A DNA stretch of 27,915 bases from Campylobacteraceae bacterium (GCA_031259875.1 JAIRKW010000097.1:1-27915), one strand, 5' to 3'. Counted from the stretch's first letter, positions 1-8,676 are shown. Translations and numbers: made by a program. The notes: generated from the letters alone by a model not told the origin.

Positions 1-773
1 CCGATTTTTTTAGCGCAGGAGAGTTGCTGCATTAAAAGCTGAGATATATGAACGCCGCTTACATGAGAGTTTAAAAATTGTGCGGTTTTTAGTCTTGTCA
101 CCGGAAAAAATCCAAAAATTAACTCCGTATCCGCTTTGGTTTGCTCTTTTGCTTCATCAAATATATTTTTCAGCCATTTTGCATTTTCAAGGTTGTAGAC
201 GGGCTGGGTTATAATTGCTGCGGGGTTAAATCTAAGCTTTGTCATTATCTTTTTTTGCAATGTTTTAGGATTGTTTGCGCGGGAGTTGCAGACGGCAAGT
301 GAGAGTATTGTTTTTAGGGGTGCATTTAATTCTTTGCCTGCATAATCCATACCTGCGTTAAAGCATTTGACGATTTCTAAAAGCAGTGTGGAGTTTGATT
401 CAAAAACGCCTTTTACATTCGGCTGGTTACTGCTTGTCGCAGGGTCTCCCGTAAGAGCTAAAATAGCCGTTACATTCAATTCGTTTGCACCCATTAGTGT
501 CGATTGAAGAGCGATTTTATTTTTATCGCGCATTGTTATGGTGGCGATTGACGGTTTTTTAAAATACTCCTGCAATTTAAAAGCGGTAATTACAGAGTCG
601 GATTTTAATCTGGCTAACGGACTGTCGGTTACAACAAAGGCGTCTATTATATTTTTTAAATTTACAACGTCTAATTTTTTAAAAATATCGGTGCTGCTGC
701 CGCCGTGCGGAGGCATAATTTCAAGAGATATAAACTCTTGGCTTTGAATTTTGCTTTTCAATTGTAAATACAT
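1..773 (-). CDS. metF: Methylenetetrahydrofolate reductase family protein (partial, 3' end outside window)
   Basis: Open for 257 codons from ATG at 773 to the left edge with no stop, so only the N-terminal part is seen. The family reduces 5,10-methylene-THF to 5-methyl-THF with FAD, supplying methyl groups for methionine synthesis in the cytoplasm. Visible family marks are SLEIMPP (about residues 16-22, with the likely catalytic Glu18), ALTGDP (106-111) and TQPVYN (189-194). The full family length is about 280-300, so roughly 30-40 residues are missing. It is transcribed away from serB; a perfect TATAAT lies on the minus strand at 810-805. The ribosome site before ATG is weak. The family call is secure from the motifs. 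The exact symbol is less sure, because related reductase domains also occur fused to homocysteine methyltransferases. Confidence 0.85.
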   Translation of the reverse strand, partial: MYLQLKSKIQSQEFISLEIMPPHGGSSTDIFKKLDVVNLKNIIDAFVVTDSPLARLKSDSVITAFKLQEYFKKPSIATITMRDKNKIALQSTLMGANELNVTAILALTGDPATSSNQPNVKGVFESNSTLLLEIVKCFNAGMDYAGKELNAPLKTILSLAVCNSRANNPKTLQKKIMTKLRFNPAAIITQPVYNLENAKWLKNIFDEAKEQTKADTELIFGFFPVTRLKTAQFLNSHVSGVHISQLLMQQLSCAKKI

Positions 774-803
774 ATTTTATCCGCTTTTTAATATAGATTT
801 GAG

Positions 804-810
804 TATTATA
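804..810. promoter_or_regulatory. Shared -10 region of divergent promoters (metF / serB)
   Basis: The 70-nt gap between the divergent metF-like gene and serB holds overlapping -10 boxes. TATAAT reads leftward at 810-805 and TATTAT reads rightward at 804-809. No clear -35 is present, which is usual for housekeeping promoters in Campylobacterota. The leftward box is the better match; the rightward one is weaker. Confidence 0.45.
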
Positions 811-843
811 CCGAAAAATTAAGATAAGAATTAGGGAAATAGT

Positions 844-1464
844 ATGAAACTCGCGGCTTTTGATTTTGACTCTACATTAATGGACGGAGAGACTATCAAT
901 TTTTTAGCAGATGCCTACGGGGTGGGCGAGGATGTGGCAAAACTTACTGCTGAGGCAATGAGAGGCGAGATAGATTTTTTTGAAGCATTAAACAAAAGAG
1001 CTGCTCTTCTAAAAGGCATGAGTGAGAAAAAAGTTATAAGTATATGCGAAAATCTGCCGTATATGAGTGGAGCAAAAGAGTTAATTAAAGAGCTTCAATC
1101 GCGCGGCATTACTGTCGTAGTGTTTAGCGGCGGATTTAGATACGCTACCAATTTCGCAAGAAAAATTTTAGGATTTAATGCTGATTTTGCAAACATTTTG
1201 CATGCAAAAGACGGCGTTCTTACGGGTCTTGTCGGCGGAGATATGATGTTTGGCTTTTCTAAAGGCGATATGCTTTTGCGAATCCAAACTCTTTTAAAGA
1301 TTAGCAAAGAAGAGACTATGTCGGTAGGTGATGGAGCAAATGATGCTTCAATGTTTGAGCTTTCTGCAGTGAAAGTTGCATTTTGTGCTAAAGAATTTTT
1401 GAAAAGCAAAGCAAATGTAATCATCAACGAGAAAGACTTAACAAAAGTTTTAGACCATATTTAA
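844..1464 (+). CDS. serB: Phosphoserine phosphatase
   Basis: A 206-residue HAD-superfamily phosphatase that removes phosphate from L-phosphoserine, the last step of serine synthesis, in the cytoplasm. Motif I is DFDST at residues 7-11 (nucleophile Asp7, acid/base Asp9). Motif II is the Ser of VVFSGG. Motif III/IV is the KGD...GDGANDASM segment near the C-terminus. Length matches the short SerB of Campylobacter (about 207), without the N-terminal ACT domains of longer forms. ATG at 844 follows an AGGGA ribosome site. The transaldolase fusion starts 10 nt after the stop, so the two are probably cotranscribed; serB and tal are also neighbours in C. jejuni as I recall. The serine role is preferred over other HAD phosphatases because of length and motif spacing. 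Confidence 0.9.
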   Translation: MKLAAFDFDSTLMDGETINFLADAYGVGEDVAKLTAEAMRGEIDFFEALNKRAALLKGMSEKKVISICENLPYMSGAKELIKELQSRGITVVVFSGGFRYATNFARKILGFNADFANILHAKDGVLTGLVGGDMMFGFSKGDMLLRIQTLLKISKEETMSVGDGANDASMFELSAVKVAFCAKEFLKSKANVIINEKDLTKVLDHI

Positions 1465-1474
1465 AGGAAGTTAG

Positions 1475-4009
1475 ATGGCAGTTGGTTCGAGTAATTTTTC
1501 TATTTGGTGTGATTTTATAGAGAGGGAATTTTTATCAAGCAAACTTCCGGCACTTATTGATTCAGGTATAGTAAGCGGTGTTACGAGTAATCCGGTTATT
1601 TTTAAAAATGCTATTTTAAACTCTAAAGCCTATGCCGAAGACAAAAAAAAGAGTATAGATATGCTGCCGCAGGAGAGATACGAGTTTTTAGCCATAGAAG
1701 ATATTAGAAATACCGCCAAACTTCTTTTGCCCACATATAAAGCAAATAGTCAAGATGGATTTGTGAGCATAGAGGTAAATCCGCTGTTTTCTGACGATAC
1801 CGAGAAAATGACGGAAGAGGCGAAAAGAATTTATAAAAAAATCGGTATGCCCAATGTTATGATGAAAATTCCGGCGACTGATGCAGGGTATGAAACAATA
1901 AGAGAGTTGATTATAGAAGGCATCAATGTAAATGCTACACTTATATTTTCGCCGCAGCAAGCAGGAAAATGTTTGAAAGCAATTGAGAATGGATTTTATA
2001 TATTCCAGCGCAGAAATCCGCAAAAAGCTTTCCCGCAGATAGTTATCAGTGTGTTTGTAAGCCGTTTTGACAGAAAGTTGGACGCAAGATTGGAAGCGGC
2101 TGGACTTGAAAAAATGAAGTTTGGTATTATGAATGCCTCATATATTTATCAATTTATTAGAGAACAGAGAGTGTCCAACGTAAGATGTCTTTTTGCGAGT
2201 ACGGGCGTTAGTGACCCGTCCGTCACCAAATCTTACTATATTACAAATTTGATGTACAAAAATGCCGTTAATACCGCTCCGTTAGCTTCTATAGAGGGTT
2301 ATATGGAAGTGCTTGATACGGATGAGAAAGTTTGTGTGTCTAAAGAGAGTATTCAAAGATATTTTGCAGATATAGAATCAAAAGGCATTGTATTAAAAGA
2401 GGTATATGCTTCGCTTCTTAAAGAAGGACTGGAGCAATTTAACAAAGCTTATAAAGAGATGCTGGAGAGCCTAAGAGTAACAAATCAGGAGATTGAAGAG
2501 TTAAAAACATCAGAACGCGCCGAACAAGAACGCATAGCGCTTGAAGCGAAGAGAAAAGAGGAGGAGATGAAAAGAGAAGAAGAGGCTAAAAAAATTGCGC
2601 AGGAAGCTGCTGCTAAGGCTGAACGTGAGAGATTGGAAAAAGAGGCGCACGAAAAAGCACTTGAAGATTTGAAAAAGCAGACAGCAACTGCAAAAATAGC
2701 CGAAGAGGTTAAAAGCAAAAAAGACGTAGATGTGAATGTTGAAGTTAAGCTTAATAAATTGTCAAAAGCCGAAGCAAGAAGAGCCGCTGCAATAGAGCGC
2801 TATAAAAGTCCTGTTGTGCGGATATTGGAAGGGTATTTAAAAGATCTTATTTTATACAATGGAAGTGATTTGCATATCAAATCCGACGCTGCTGTCAAAG
2901 GGCGCGTAAACGGCGAAATTGTAACTGTAAGTAATACTATCTTTAAAAAAGAGGAGATAGATATCTTAGCAAGAGAGATTTTGCATGATAGATATGATGA
3001 TTTTACAAAGAAAAAAAATATAGACTTCACTTACAAGCTCGATGAAGATTATCGGTTTCGTGTCAATATGTTTCATCAAACAGATGGTATTTCATTGGTG
3101 TTTCGCGTAATTCCGCTGAATATTCCAAGCATTGAAAACCTTGCTTTACCGCTTATCGTAAAAGAATTTGCAGCTAAAAGAAGAGGTCTTGTGTTGGTAA
3201 CAGGACCTACCGGAAGCGGTAAAAGCACTACTTTAGCGGCTATTATAAATCTTATAAATCAAACAAGTCAAAAGCATATTATCACAATTGAAGACCCGAT
3301 AGAGTTTATCTATAAAGATGAACAAAGTATCATCAACCAACGTGCCGTAGGGCAGGATGCGGTGAGTTTTTCAGATGCGTTAACGGCCTCCTTAAGAGAA
3401 GATCCGGACGTTATTATGGTAGGTGAAATGAGAGATGTTGAAACAATCAGAACCGCAATCCGCGCAGCGGAAACGGGACATCTTGTATTTTCCACCCTGC
3501 ATACGCTTGACGCTAAAGAGACGATAGGACGCATTATCAGTATGTTTGACGGCAATGAGCAGGTGCAAATCCGTCACTCGTTGGCTTCAGTGCTTCAAGC
3601 GGTCATTTCGCAAAGACTTGTAAGGCGCAAAGACGATGAAGGAAGAGTTGCGGCTGTTGAGATTTTGATTAAAAACGAGCGCATAGAAGCGATGATAAAA
3701 GAGGGCAGAGAGGGCGAAATAAAAGATGCTATGGAGGACGATAGTGACGTCTATGGTTCGCAAAGTTTTAATCAGGCATTGTTAAATCTCTATATCAATG
3801 AACTTATCGATTGCAATGAAGCGCTTTATGCAGCTACATCGCCGACGGATTTAAAAATACTGCTTGACAATTACGACATAGAAAAACATACGGGTATTAA
3901 GCGCGGCGGCAGCACGAAAAGGCGTGTTGAATTTGACGATGAAGATGAGATAAACGAGAATGTAATGGTTGATTTGAATGATGATGACATTTTGTCATTA
4001 AAGCGGTAA
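1475..4009 (+). CDS. Transaldolase / coiled coil / PilT-type ATPase fusion protein
   Basis: One uninterrupted 844-residue frame joins two normally separate proteins. Residues about 7-332 are a complete transaldolase of the Campylobacterota type: TSNPVIFKNAIL near 38-49, Schiff-base Lys131 in MMKIPAT, and SVFVSRFDRK at 192-201. It ends in a segment like the normal Tal C-terminus. Residues about 334-443 are rich in Glu, Lys, Ala and Arg and should form a coiled coil. Residues about 447-800 are a PilT/PilU-like hexameric ATPase: SDLH at 464-467, Walker A GPTGSGKST at 577-585 (Lys583), Asp box IITIEDPIEF at 602-611, Walker B DPDVIMVGE at 643-651, and His box TGHLVFSTLHT at 667-677. The tail is acidic. 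Transaldolase moves a dihydroxyacetone unit in the pentose phosphate pathway; PilT powers pilus retraction. All key residues of both halves are intact. No other pilus gene is in the window. A possible internal start lies at 2567. Confidence 0.88.
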   Translation: MAVGSSNFSIWCDFIEREFLSSKLPALIDSGIVSGVTSNPVIFKNAILNSKAYAEDKKKSIDMLPQERYEFLAIEDIRNTAKLLLPTYKANSQDGFVSIEVNPLFSDDTEKMTEEAKRIYKKIGMPNVMMKIPATDAGYETIRELIIEGINVNATLIFSPQQAGKCLKAIENGFYIFQRRNPQKAFPQIVISVFVSRFDRKLDARLEAAGLEKMKFGIMNASYIYQFIREQRVSNVRCLFASTGVSDPSVTKSYYITNLMYKNAVNTAPLASIEGYMEVLDTDEKVCVSKESIQRYFADIESKGIVLKEVYASLLKEGLEQFNKAYKEMLESLRVTNQEIEELKTSERAEQERIALEAKRKEEEMKREEEAKKIAQEAAAKAERERLEKEAHEKALEDLKKQTATAKIAEEVKSKKDVDVNVEVKLNKLSKAEARRAAAIERYKSPVVRILEGYLKDLILYNGSDLHIKSDAAVKGRVNGEIVTVSNTIFKKEEIDILAREILHDRYDDFTKKKNIDFTYKLDEDYRFRVNMFHQTDGISLVFRVIPLNIPSIENLALPLIVKEFAAKRRGLVLVTGPTGSGKSTTLAAIINLINQTSQKHIITIEDPIEFIYKDEQSIINQRAVGQDAVSFSDALTASLREDPDVIMVGEMRDVETIRTAIRAAETGHLVFSTLHTLDAKETIGRIISMFDGNEQVQIRHSLASVLQAVISQRLVRRKDDEGRVAAVEILIKNERIEAMIKEGREGEIKDAMEDDSDVYGSQSFNQALLNLYINELIDCNEALYAATSPTDLKILLDNYDIEKHTGIKRGGSTKRRVEFDDEDEINENVMVDLNDDDILSLKR

Positions 4010-4036
4010 CTTAGCTGCTTTTTATATAAAATTGGC

Positions 4037-4042
4037 TACAAT
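4037..4042 (+). promoter_or_regulatory. Candidate -10 box for the rplY operon
   Basis: TACAAT, preceded by a T-rich run and a GGC triplet, sits 30 nt before the rplY ATG. This resembles the vegetative -10 context of Campylobacterota, where -35 boxes are poorly conserved. Confidence 0.5.
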
Positions 4043-4071
4043 TACGCTCTTATTTTTTTAAAAGGACAATT

Positions 4072-4608
4072 ATGTTAGAGGGCATACTAAGAGAGAGTAT
4101 CGACAGAAAAGCGTTAAAATCGCTTAGACGAGATGGTTATCTGATTGCCAATATTTATGCAAAAGGCTTTGAGAATATCCACGCGGCATTTAAAGAAAAC
4201 GAGTTTATTAAAGCTGTGCGCAAAAAAGATGGGCTTGTTTTTCCTGTTAAAGTTGGCGAAAACGTATACAATGTAGTTATACAAGAGTATCAAAGAGAGC
4301 CTATTGCCAATAGACTTTTGCATGTTGATTTGAAAGTCGCACTTCCTGGTGTAGTTACAAAATATATGGTGCCTGTAGTTATAAAAGGTACGGCAAAAGG
4401 TATCAAAGACAAAGGTGTTTTGGTTATATCAAAAAGAAGACTTGGCGTAAAGTGTACTGCAGAAAATCTTCCGAATGCTTTTGAGCTTGACGTGAGCAAC
4501 CTTGGAGTCGGCGATTCGCTGCTTGTAAGAGATGTTGCAGTAAGTGCAGACGTAAAAATCGTAGAGGCGGATAGAGTTGCCGTTGTAGGCGTTATTAAAG
4601 CGCAATAA
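4072..4608 (+). CDS. rplY: 50S ribosomal protein L25 (CTC/TL5 type)
   Basis: A 178-residue two-domain L25 of the general-stress CTC family, which binds 5S rRNA in the large subunit. The N-terminal part (about 1-90) carries the L25 fold, beginning with the usual LEGILRES-like strand and with NVVIQEYQREP before the interdomain link. The C-terminal TL5 domain (about 95-178) has the GVLVISKRRLGVKC pattern typical of the family. ATG at 4072 follows an AAAGGA ribosome site. It leads a tight cluster: pth begins 7 nt after its stop. The same rplY-pth-permease-lysA order is known in Campylobacter. Confidence 0.93.
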   Translation: MLEGILRESIDRKALKSLRRDGYLIANIYAKGFENIHAAFKENEFIKAVRKKDGLVFPVKVGENVYNVVIQEYQREPIANRLLHVDLKVALPGVVTKYMVPVVIKGTAKGIKDKGVLVISKRRLGVKCTAENLPNAFELDVSNLGVGDSLLVRDVAVSADVKIVEADRVAVVGVIKAQ

Positions 4609-4615
4609 TAAGACA

Positions 4616-5185
4616 ATGTTTTTGTTTGTGGGTCTTGGAAATCCTACCGAGAATTACACAAATACAAGACACAATATAGGCTTTAAAGTTATAGATGCTC
4701 TTCGCACACGCTTTAAAGCCTCTCATATTTCAAAGCCGCAATTTTTCGGTGATTTGTACAAAATTCAAAATACTCTTTTTTTAAAACCACTCACATATAT
4801 GAATATCTCCGGTAAAAGTGTCGGCGCTGTTGTTAATTTTTATAAACCAGAAGAGATAGTTGTTGTTCATGACGATATAGTTATACCCTTTGGCAGCGTG
4901 CGTATGAAACGGGGTGGTTCGGACGGCGGACATAACGGTTTAAAGTCCATCGATGCGTATATTGGAGCAGATTACATAAGAGTTCGTTTGGGTGTCGGTG
5001 CGCCAAAAGCAGGGCAGAATACAGCTGACTTTGTGCTGTCAAATTTTTCAAAAGAGGAGAGCGGCTATATAGCAGAGTTTGTAGATTACGCTGTACTTAT
5101 CTGTGAAGAATTGCTTGTAAAAAGTCTTGATGAGGTAAGCGGACAATACACTCGCAAAAAAGGGATTTGTATCGGCAATGGTTAA
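4616..5185 (+). CDS. pth: Peptidyl-tRNA hydrolase
   Basis: A 189-residue enzyme that cleaves peptidyl-tRNAs released early from ribosomes, recycling tRNA in the cytoplasm. Visible family features are GLGNP (residues 6-10), the catalytic His19 in TRHNIGF, LKPLTYMN at 57-63, VVHDD at 83-87 with the likely Asp86 partner, and KRGGSDGGHNGLKSI. Length is normal. The start is only 7 nt beyond rplY and the 3' end overlaps the start of the next gene by 8 nt, which implies translational coupling along the operon. Assignment is firm. Confidence 0.95.
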   Translation: MFLFVGLGNPTENYTNTRHNIGFKVIDALRTRFKASHISKPQFFGDLYKIQNTLFLKPLTYMNISGKSVGAVVNFYKPEEIVVVHDDIVIPFGSVRMKRGGSDGGHNGLKSIDAYIGADYIRVRLGVGAPKAGQNTADFVLSNFSKEESGYIAEFVDYAVLICEELLVKSLDEVSGQYTRKKGICIGNG

Positions 5186-6242
5186 AATATATCAGCGTTA
5201 TGTCGTACTTTTGTATTTGAAAAATTTTTTCATTATATTTTGCTCGCTGGAGTTTTTTTATGCCAGCGTTGATTTTATTACCAATATAAGCAAACTTCCT
5301 GATTCTGCCAATTTACAGTTTTTATATGTGCTGTTTAATTTAATGAGCGCGGTAAATTACACTCTGCCGCTGTCTATCATTTTTGCGATGATAGTATCCA
5401 AATTTTCAATGATTCGCTCTAATGAGCTTGTGAGTATGTATGCTGTCGGTATTACGAAAAACGCGCTTATTCTGCCGATATTTTTTACTGCACTGATTTT
5501 AACATTTATATATATTGCGCTTAACTTCACATCATTTTCATACGCATACGAATATAAAAGCAATCTGTTAAAATATAATCAAATTCTTTCTACATCGTCC
5601 GATTTGTTTTTAAAATATGATGGCAAACATGTCTATTTTGGCGAATTAAATCCTTTAAAGCAAGATGTTACGACTGTGAAAATCTTTGATATTAAAGATA
5701 ATGAACTGCAAGAGATAATAAGTGCGCAAAAAGGTGTTTTTATTGATAATGCGTGGGTTTTGGAAGATGTTGAAATAATAAAAAAACCTAAAATAGATGA
5801 AAATTTAAGCGCAAAGCTGGAAACTGTTAAACTGCCCTTTATGACAGTTTTGGAAAAATTTCGTCCTAAAATCATCGAAAATGCTCATTTGGGACAATCC
5901 TCGCTTTCCATTCCAGATGCTATTGATGCGATAATGTTTTTCGGTAAGCAGGGCATTAATATAGACTCTATAAAAACAAACCTTTATCTGATAATCTTTT
6001 TTCCGTTTTTTGCTCCATTTATAGTTGTGATTTTTTACTATTATCTGCCGCTTTCTGGAAGATTTTTTAACCTTGCGCTGATGAGTTTTATCTTTGTTTT
6101 TGCTGCGCTTGTGGGTTGGGGAATACTTTTTGTATTGGGTAAATTTGCCTCGAATGGCGTTGTAGCCGCAGAGTTTTCCATATTGCTTCCTATAGTGGTT
6201 TTAAAAATTATCGCACTGATTTTATACCGCAAAAACCGCTGA
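5178..6242 (+). CDS. LptF/LptG-family (YjgP/YjgQ) permease
   Basis: A 354-residue inner-membrane protein of the YjgP/YjgQ family, whose members with LptB and LptC extract LPS from the inner membrane for export. The layout is three predicted membrane helices in the N-terminal third (about 12-34, 56-74, 97-118), a soluble domain expected in the periplasm (about 125-260), then three helices at the C-terminus (about 265-288, 293-317, 326-349). This is the family's 3+3 topology. The helix-1 context KIYQRYVVLLYLKNF and the SMIRSNELVSMYAVGI segment (77-92) after helix 2 are typical. ATG at 5178 lies inside pth. Whether it plays the LptF or LptG part cannot be decided here, so no symbol is given. Confidence 0.85.
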   Translation: MVKIYQRYVVLLYLKNFFIIFCSLEFFYASVDFITNISKLPDSANLQFLYVLFNLMSAVNYTLPLSIIFAMIVSKFSMIRSNELVSMYAVGITKNALILPIFFTALILTFIYIALNFTSFSYAYEYKSNLLKYNQILSTSSDLFLKYDGKHVYFGELNPLKQDVTTVKIFDIKDNELQEIISAQKGVFIDNAWVLEDVEIIKKPKIDENLSAKLETVKLPFMTVLEKFRPKIIENAHLGQSSLSIPDAIDAIMFFGKQGINIDSIKTNLYLIIFFPFFAPFIVVIFYYYLPLSGRFFNLALMSFIFVFAALVGWGILFVLGKFASNGVVAAEFSILLPIVVLKIIALILYRKNR

Positions 6243-6283
6243 TATAAAAATTTACTGCCGCGAAATTAATTGAAGCAATCAGA

Positions 6284-6317
6284 GCGGCGTTAAGCGTGTT
6301 AAGCGGCGCGGCGTTAA
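6284..6317 (+). repeat. Short direct repeat in the lptG-like/lysA gap
   Basis: The 10-mer GCGGCGTTAA occurs at 6284-6293 and again at 6308-6317, in a GC-rich patch inside an otherwise AT-rich 151-nt intergenic region. A partly matching GTTAAGCGGCG overlaps both. No gene or strong terminator is visible here. Confidence 0.6.
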
Positions 6318-6357
6318 TAATTTAATTAATTTTAACAAGCTTTATGCAGCTTTTTGC

Positions 6358-6363
6358 TAAAAT
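6358..6363 (+). promoter_or_regulatory. Candidate -10 box for lysA
   Basis: TAAAAT, in the context TTTTTGCTAAAATAC, lies 30 nt upstream of the lysA ATG. T-rich DNA precedes it and there is no clear -35. It suggests that lysA-pheA-hisC-dxs has its own promoter. Confidence 0.5.
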
Positions 6364-6393
6364 ACCCTCTATTTTTTTTGACCAAGGTATGTT

Positions 6394-7602
6394 ATGGATT
6401 TTACGAAGCTATCGCACAAATATCAAACTCCGTTATATGTGTATGATTTTGATTATATTCGCGAACAGTTTAGCTGTGTTAAAGAGGCTTTCCGTGCACG
6501 CAAATCACTTGTGTGCTATGCTGTTAAGGCAAACTCAAATTTAAGCGTTTTAAAACATTTAGCTGCGCTTGGGGCAGGATGCGACTGCGTATCTGTCGGA
6601 GAGATTAAAAGAGCGTTATTTGCTGGAGTTGCAAAATACAAAATCATTTTCAGCGGCGTAGGCAAGAATGACAGCGAGATAGAGTTTGCATTAAAAGAGG
6701 ACATTTTGATGCTGAATGTTGAGAGTGAAGCGGAGTTAAAAAGAGTTGAGAAAATAGCTCAAATTTTAAAGACAATTGCCAGAATAAGTATACGTGTAAA
6801 TCCTAATGTAGACGCTAAAACGCACCCATATATTTCTACAGGACTTAAAAAAAATAAATTTGGCGTAGATATTGATACGGCAAAAAAACTCTATATTTAT
6901 TGTAAAAATTCACCGTTTTTGGAACCTGTAGGCATACACTGCCACATAGGAAGTCAAATACTTGATGTTGCTCCGTACAGCGAAGCAACTGCGGTAACAG
7001 CTGAACTTTTAAGAAGCCTGAAAGCGCTTGAAATAGATATCAAATTCTTTGATGTTGGCGGCGGACTTGGTATTAGATATAAAGACGAAGTTACAATTGA
7101 GCCTTATAATTTCGCTCAGGCGGTGTTGGCAAATTTAGCAGGAATGGATGTAACAATAGTGTGCGAGCTTGGACGGTTTTTAGTGGGCAACAGCGGATAT
7201 TTGCTTACAAAAGTTTTATATGAAAAACAAAACGGCGCAAAGCGGTTTGTTATTGTAGACGCAGCCATGAATGATTTAATCAGGCCAAGCTTATACAATG
7301 CTTATCACGAGATAGAAGTGGTAGACAAAAACGGCGGCGGCACTTTGGCCGATGTCGTGGGCCCTGTTTGTGAAAGCGGTGATTTTTTAGCCAAAGAAGT
7401 AATGCTGCCGCCGCTTGAAAACGGCGATTTATTGGTAGTTAAAAGTGCCGGAGCTTACTGTTTTAGCATGAGCAGTAACTACAACTCTCGTCCTCGTGTT
7501 GCCGAAGTGGCGATAGAAGACGGTAAAGAGCGTTTGATACGAAGACGAGAAAAGTTTGAGGATTTGATAGAGTTGGAAAGAGAGTATTTGGGAGAGCAAT
7601 AG
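6394..7602 (+). CDS. lysA: Diaminopimelate decarboxylase
   Basis: A 402-residue PLP enzyme of fold type III that converts meso-diaminopimelate to lysine, the last step of lysine synthesis. Residues seen are the PLP lysine Lys45 in CYAVKANSN, the IHCHIGSQ segment at 181-188, the phosphate-binding GGGLG at 222-226, CELGR at 257-261, the substrate-site Cys326 in GPVCESGD, and a C-terminal SAGAYCFSMSSNYN motif. ATG at 6394 is chosen over an out-of-frame ATG at 6389; an AAGG element precedes it. The pheA start follows the stop directly. In C. jejuni a further gene separates lysA and pheA as I recall; here it is absent. Confidence 0.95.
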   Translation: MDFTKLSHKYQTPLYVYDFDYIREQFSCVKEAFRARKSLVCYAVKANSNLSVLKHLAALGAGCDCVSVGEIKRALFAGVAKYKIIFSGVGKNDSEIEFALKEDILMLNVESEAELKRVEKIAQILKTIARISIRVNPNVDAKTHPYISTGLKKNKFGVDIDTAKKLYIYCKNSPFLEPVGIHCHIGSQILDVAPYSEATAVTAELLRSLKALEIDIKFFDVGGGLGIRYKDEVTIEPYNFAQAVLANLAGMDVTIVCELGRFLVGNSGYLLTKVLYEKQNGAKRFVIVDAAMNDLIRPSLYNAYHEIEVVDKNGGGTLADVVGPVCESGDFLAKEVMLPPLENGDLLVVKSAGAYCFSMSSNYNSRPRVAEVAIEDGKERLIRRREKFEDLIELEREYLGEQ

Positions 7603-8673
7603 ATGAAAAAAATCGGTGAATGCAGGCGTGAAATAGATAAGATAGACGATAAAATTTTGGAACTTTTGAATGAGCGTATGAATTTCGTCAAAGAGATAGG
7701 GGTGCTTAAGCACTCAGAAAAACAGCCTATTTATCGTCCTGAACGTGAAAAAGAGATACTTGAACGCTTAAAACGCCAAAGCAGTGGTTTTGTAAAGGAC
7801 GGAGCTGTAGAGGCTATATATTCGGAAATATTTGCTGTAAGCCGTAATATAGAGTTTCCGGAAAAAATAGCTTTTTTGGGACCAGAAGGAACATATTCTC
7901 ATCAAGCGGCAAGGAGCAGGTTTGGCGCTCAAGGAAGTTATCTCGCGTTGAATTCCATAGAAGCCGTTTTTCAAGTTTTAGCAAATAAAGAGGCAAAATA
8001 TGGTGTTGTGCCAATAGAGAATAATACCGAAGGGGCGGTTGGCATTACGCTTGATTGTTTGGGCAAATTTCAGGAAATTAAAATCGTAGCAGAATTGTAC
8101 ATGGATATCCATCACTCTTTTGCGACATTTGCTGAAGATGTTAAGGATATAAAGCGTATCTATTCGCATCCGCAGGGATATAACCAATGCAGGCAGTTTT
8201 TGGAAACGCATATGTTAAGCGGCGCAGAGTTTATACCTGCAAAATCAACTGCCGAAGCGGCGCGTATGGCAAGCCTAGAAGAGGGAACGGCTGCTATTTG
8301 CTCACATATAGCGGCAAAACTCTATAATGTGCCGATACTGTTTGAAAAGATAGAGGATAATTTAGCTAATAGAACCCGCTTTGTTATTTTGAGCGACTTT
8401 AAGAATGCAAAAGGAGCGAAGAATAAAACGTCCATTTTGGCTAAAACACAAGATAAACCGGGCGGTCTTTTGTCGCTTTTGGAGATATTTAAAAACGCGA
8501 ATATAAACCTCACGAAGTTAGAGTCACGGCCTACTAAAGGGAGAGATTTTAAAAGAGTATTTTATCTTGATTTTGAGGGGCATATTGACGATGAAAATAT
8601 ACAAAATATGCTTAATGGTAATGGTAAAATATATGATATTATTTGGCTTGGAAGCTATATTTTTGAAGGATAA
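7603..8673 (+). CDS. pheA: Bifunctional chorismate mutase / prephenate dehydratase (P-protein)
   Basis: A 356-residue protein with three domains. Residues 1-85 are an AroQ-type chorismate mutase (REIDKIDDKILELLNER at 9-25). Residues 88-265 are prephenate dehydratase: FLGPEGTYSHQAA at 91-103, PIENNTEGAVG at 137-147, and the NRTRF catalytic segment at 256-260. Residues about 275-355 are an ACT domain with KPGGLL and ESRPTKG, the usual site of phenylalanine feedback. It makes phenylpyruvate from chorismate. It follows lysA with no gap and is followed by hisC, whose product can act on histidinol phosphate and, in some bacteria, on aromatic keto acids. All domain marks are intact. Confidence 0.95.
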   Translation: MKKIGECRREIDKIDDKILELLNERMNFVKEIGVLKHSEKQPIYRPEREKEILERLKRQSSGFVKDGAVEAIYSEIFAVSRNIEFPEKIAFLGPEGTYSHQAARSRFGAQGSYLALNSIEAVFQVLANKEAKYGVVPIENNTEGAVGITLDCLGKFQEIKIVAELYMDIHHSFATFAEDVKDIKRIYSHPQGYNQCRQFLETHMLSGAEFIPAKSTAEAARMASLEEGTAAICSHIAAKLYNVPILFEKIEDNLANRTRFVILSDFKNAKGAKNKTSILAKTQDKPGGLLSLLEIFKNANINLTKLESRPTKGRDFKRVFYLDFEGHIDDENIQNMLNGNGKIYDIIWLGSYIFEG

Positions 8674-8676
8674 TAG

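Noticed and set aside
1095..1427. 110-codon minus-strand open frame inside serB
   Set aside because: Opposite-strand shadow of a clear gene; no ribosome site and a composition that mirrors serB codon bias.
3984..3998. ATGACA-TTT-TGTCAT hairpin as a terminator of the Tal-PilT gene
   Set aside because: It lies inside the coding end, is poor in GC, and is not followed by a T-tract; the AAAGC/GCTTT pair just after it is also weak.
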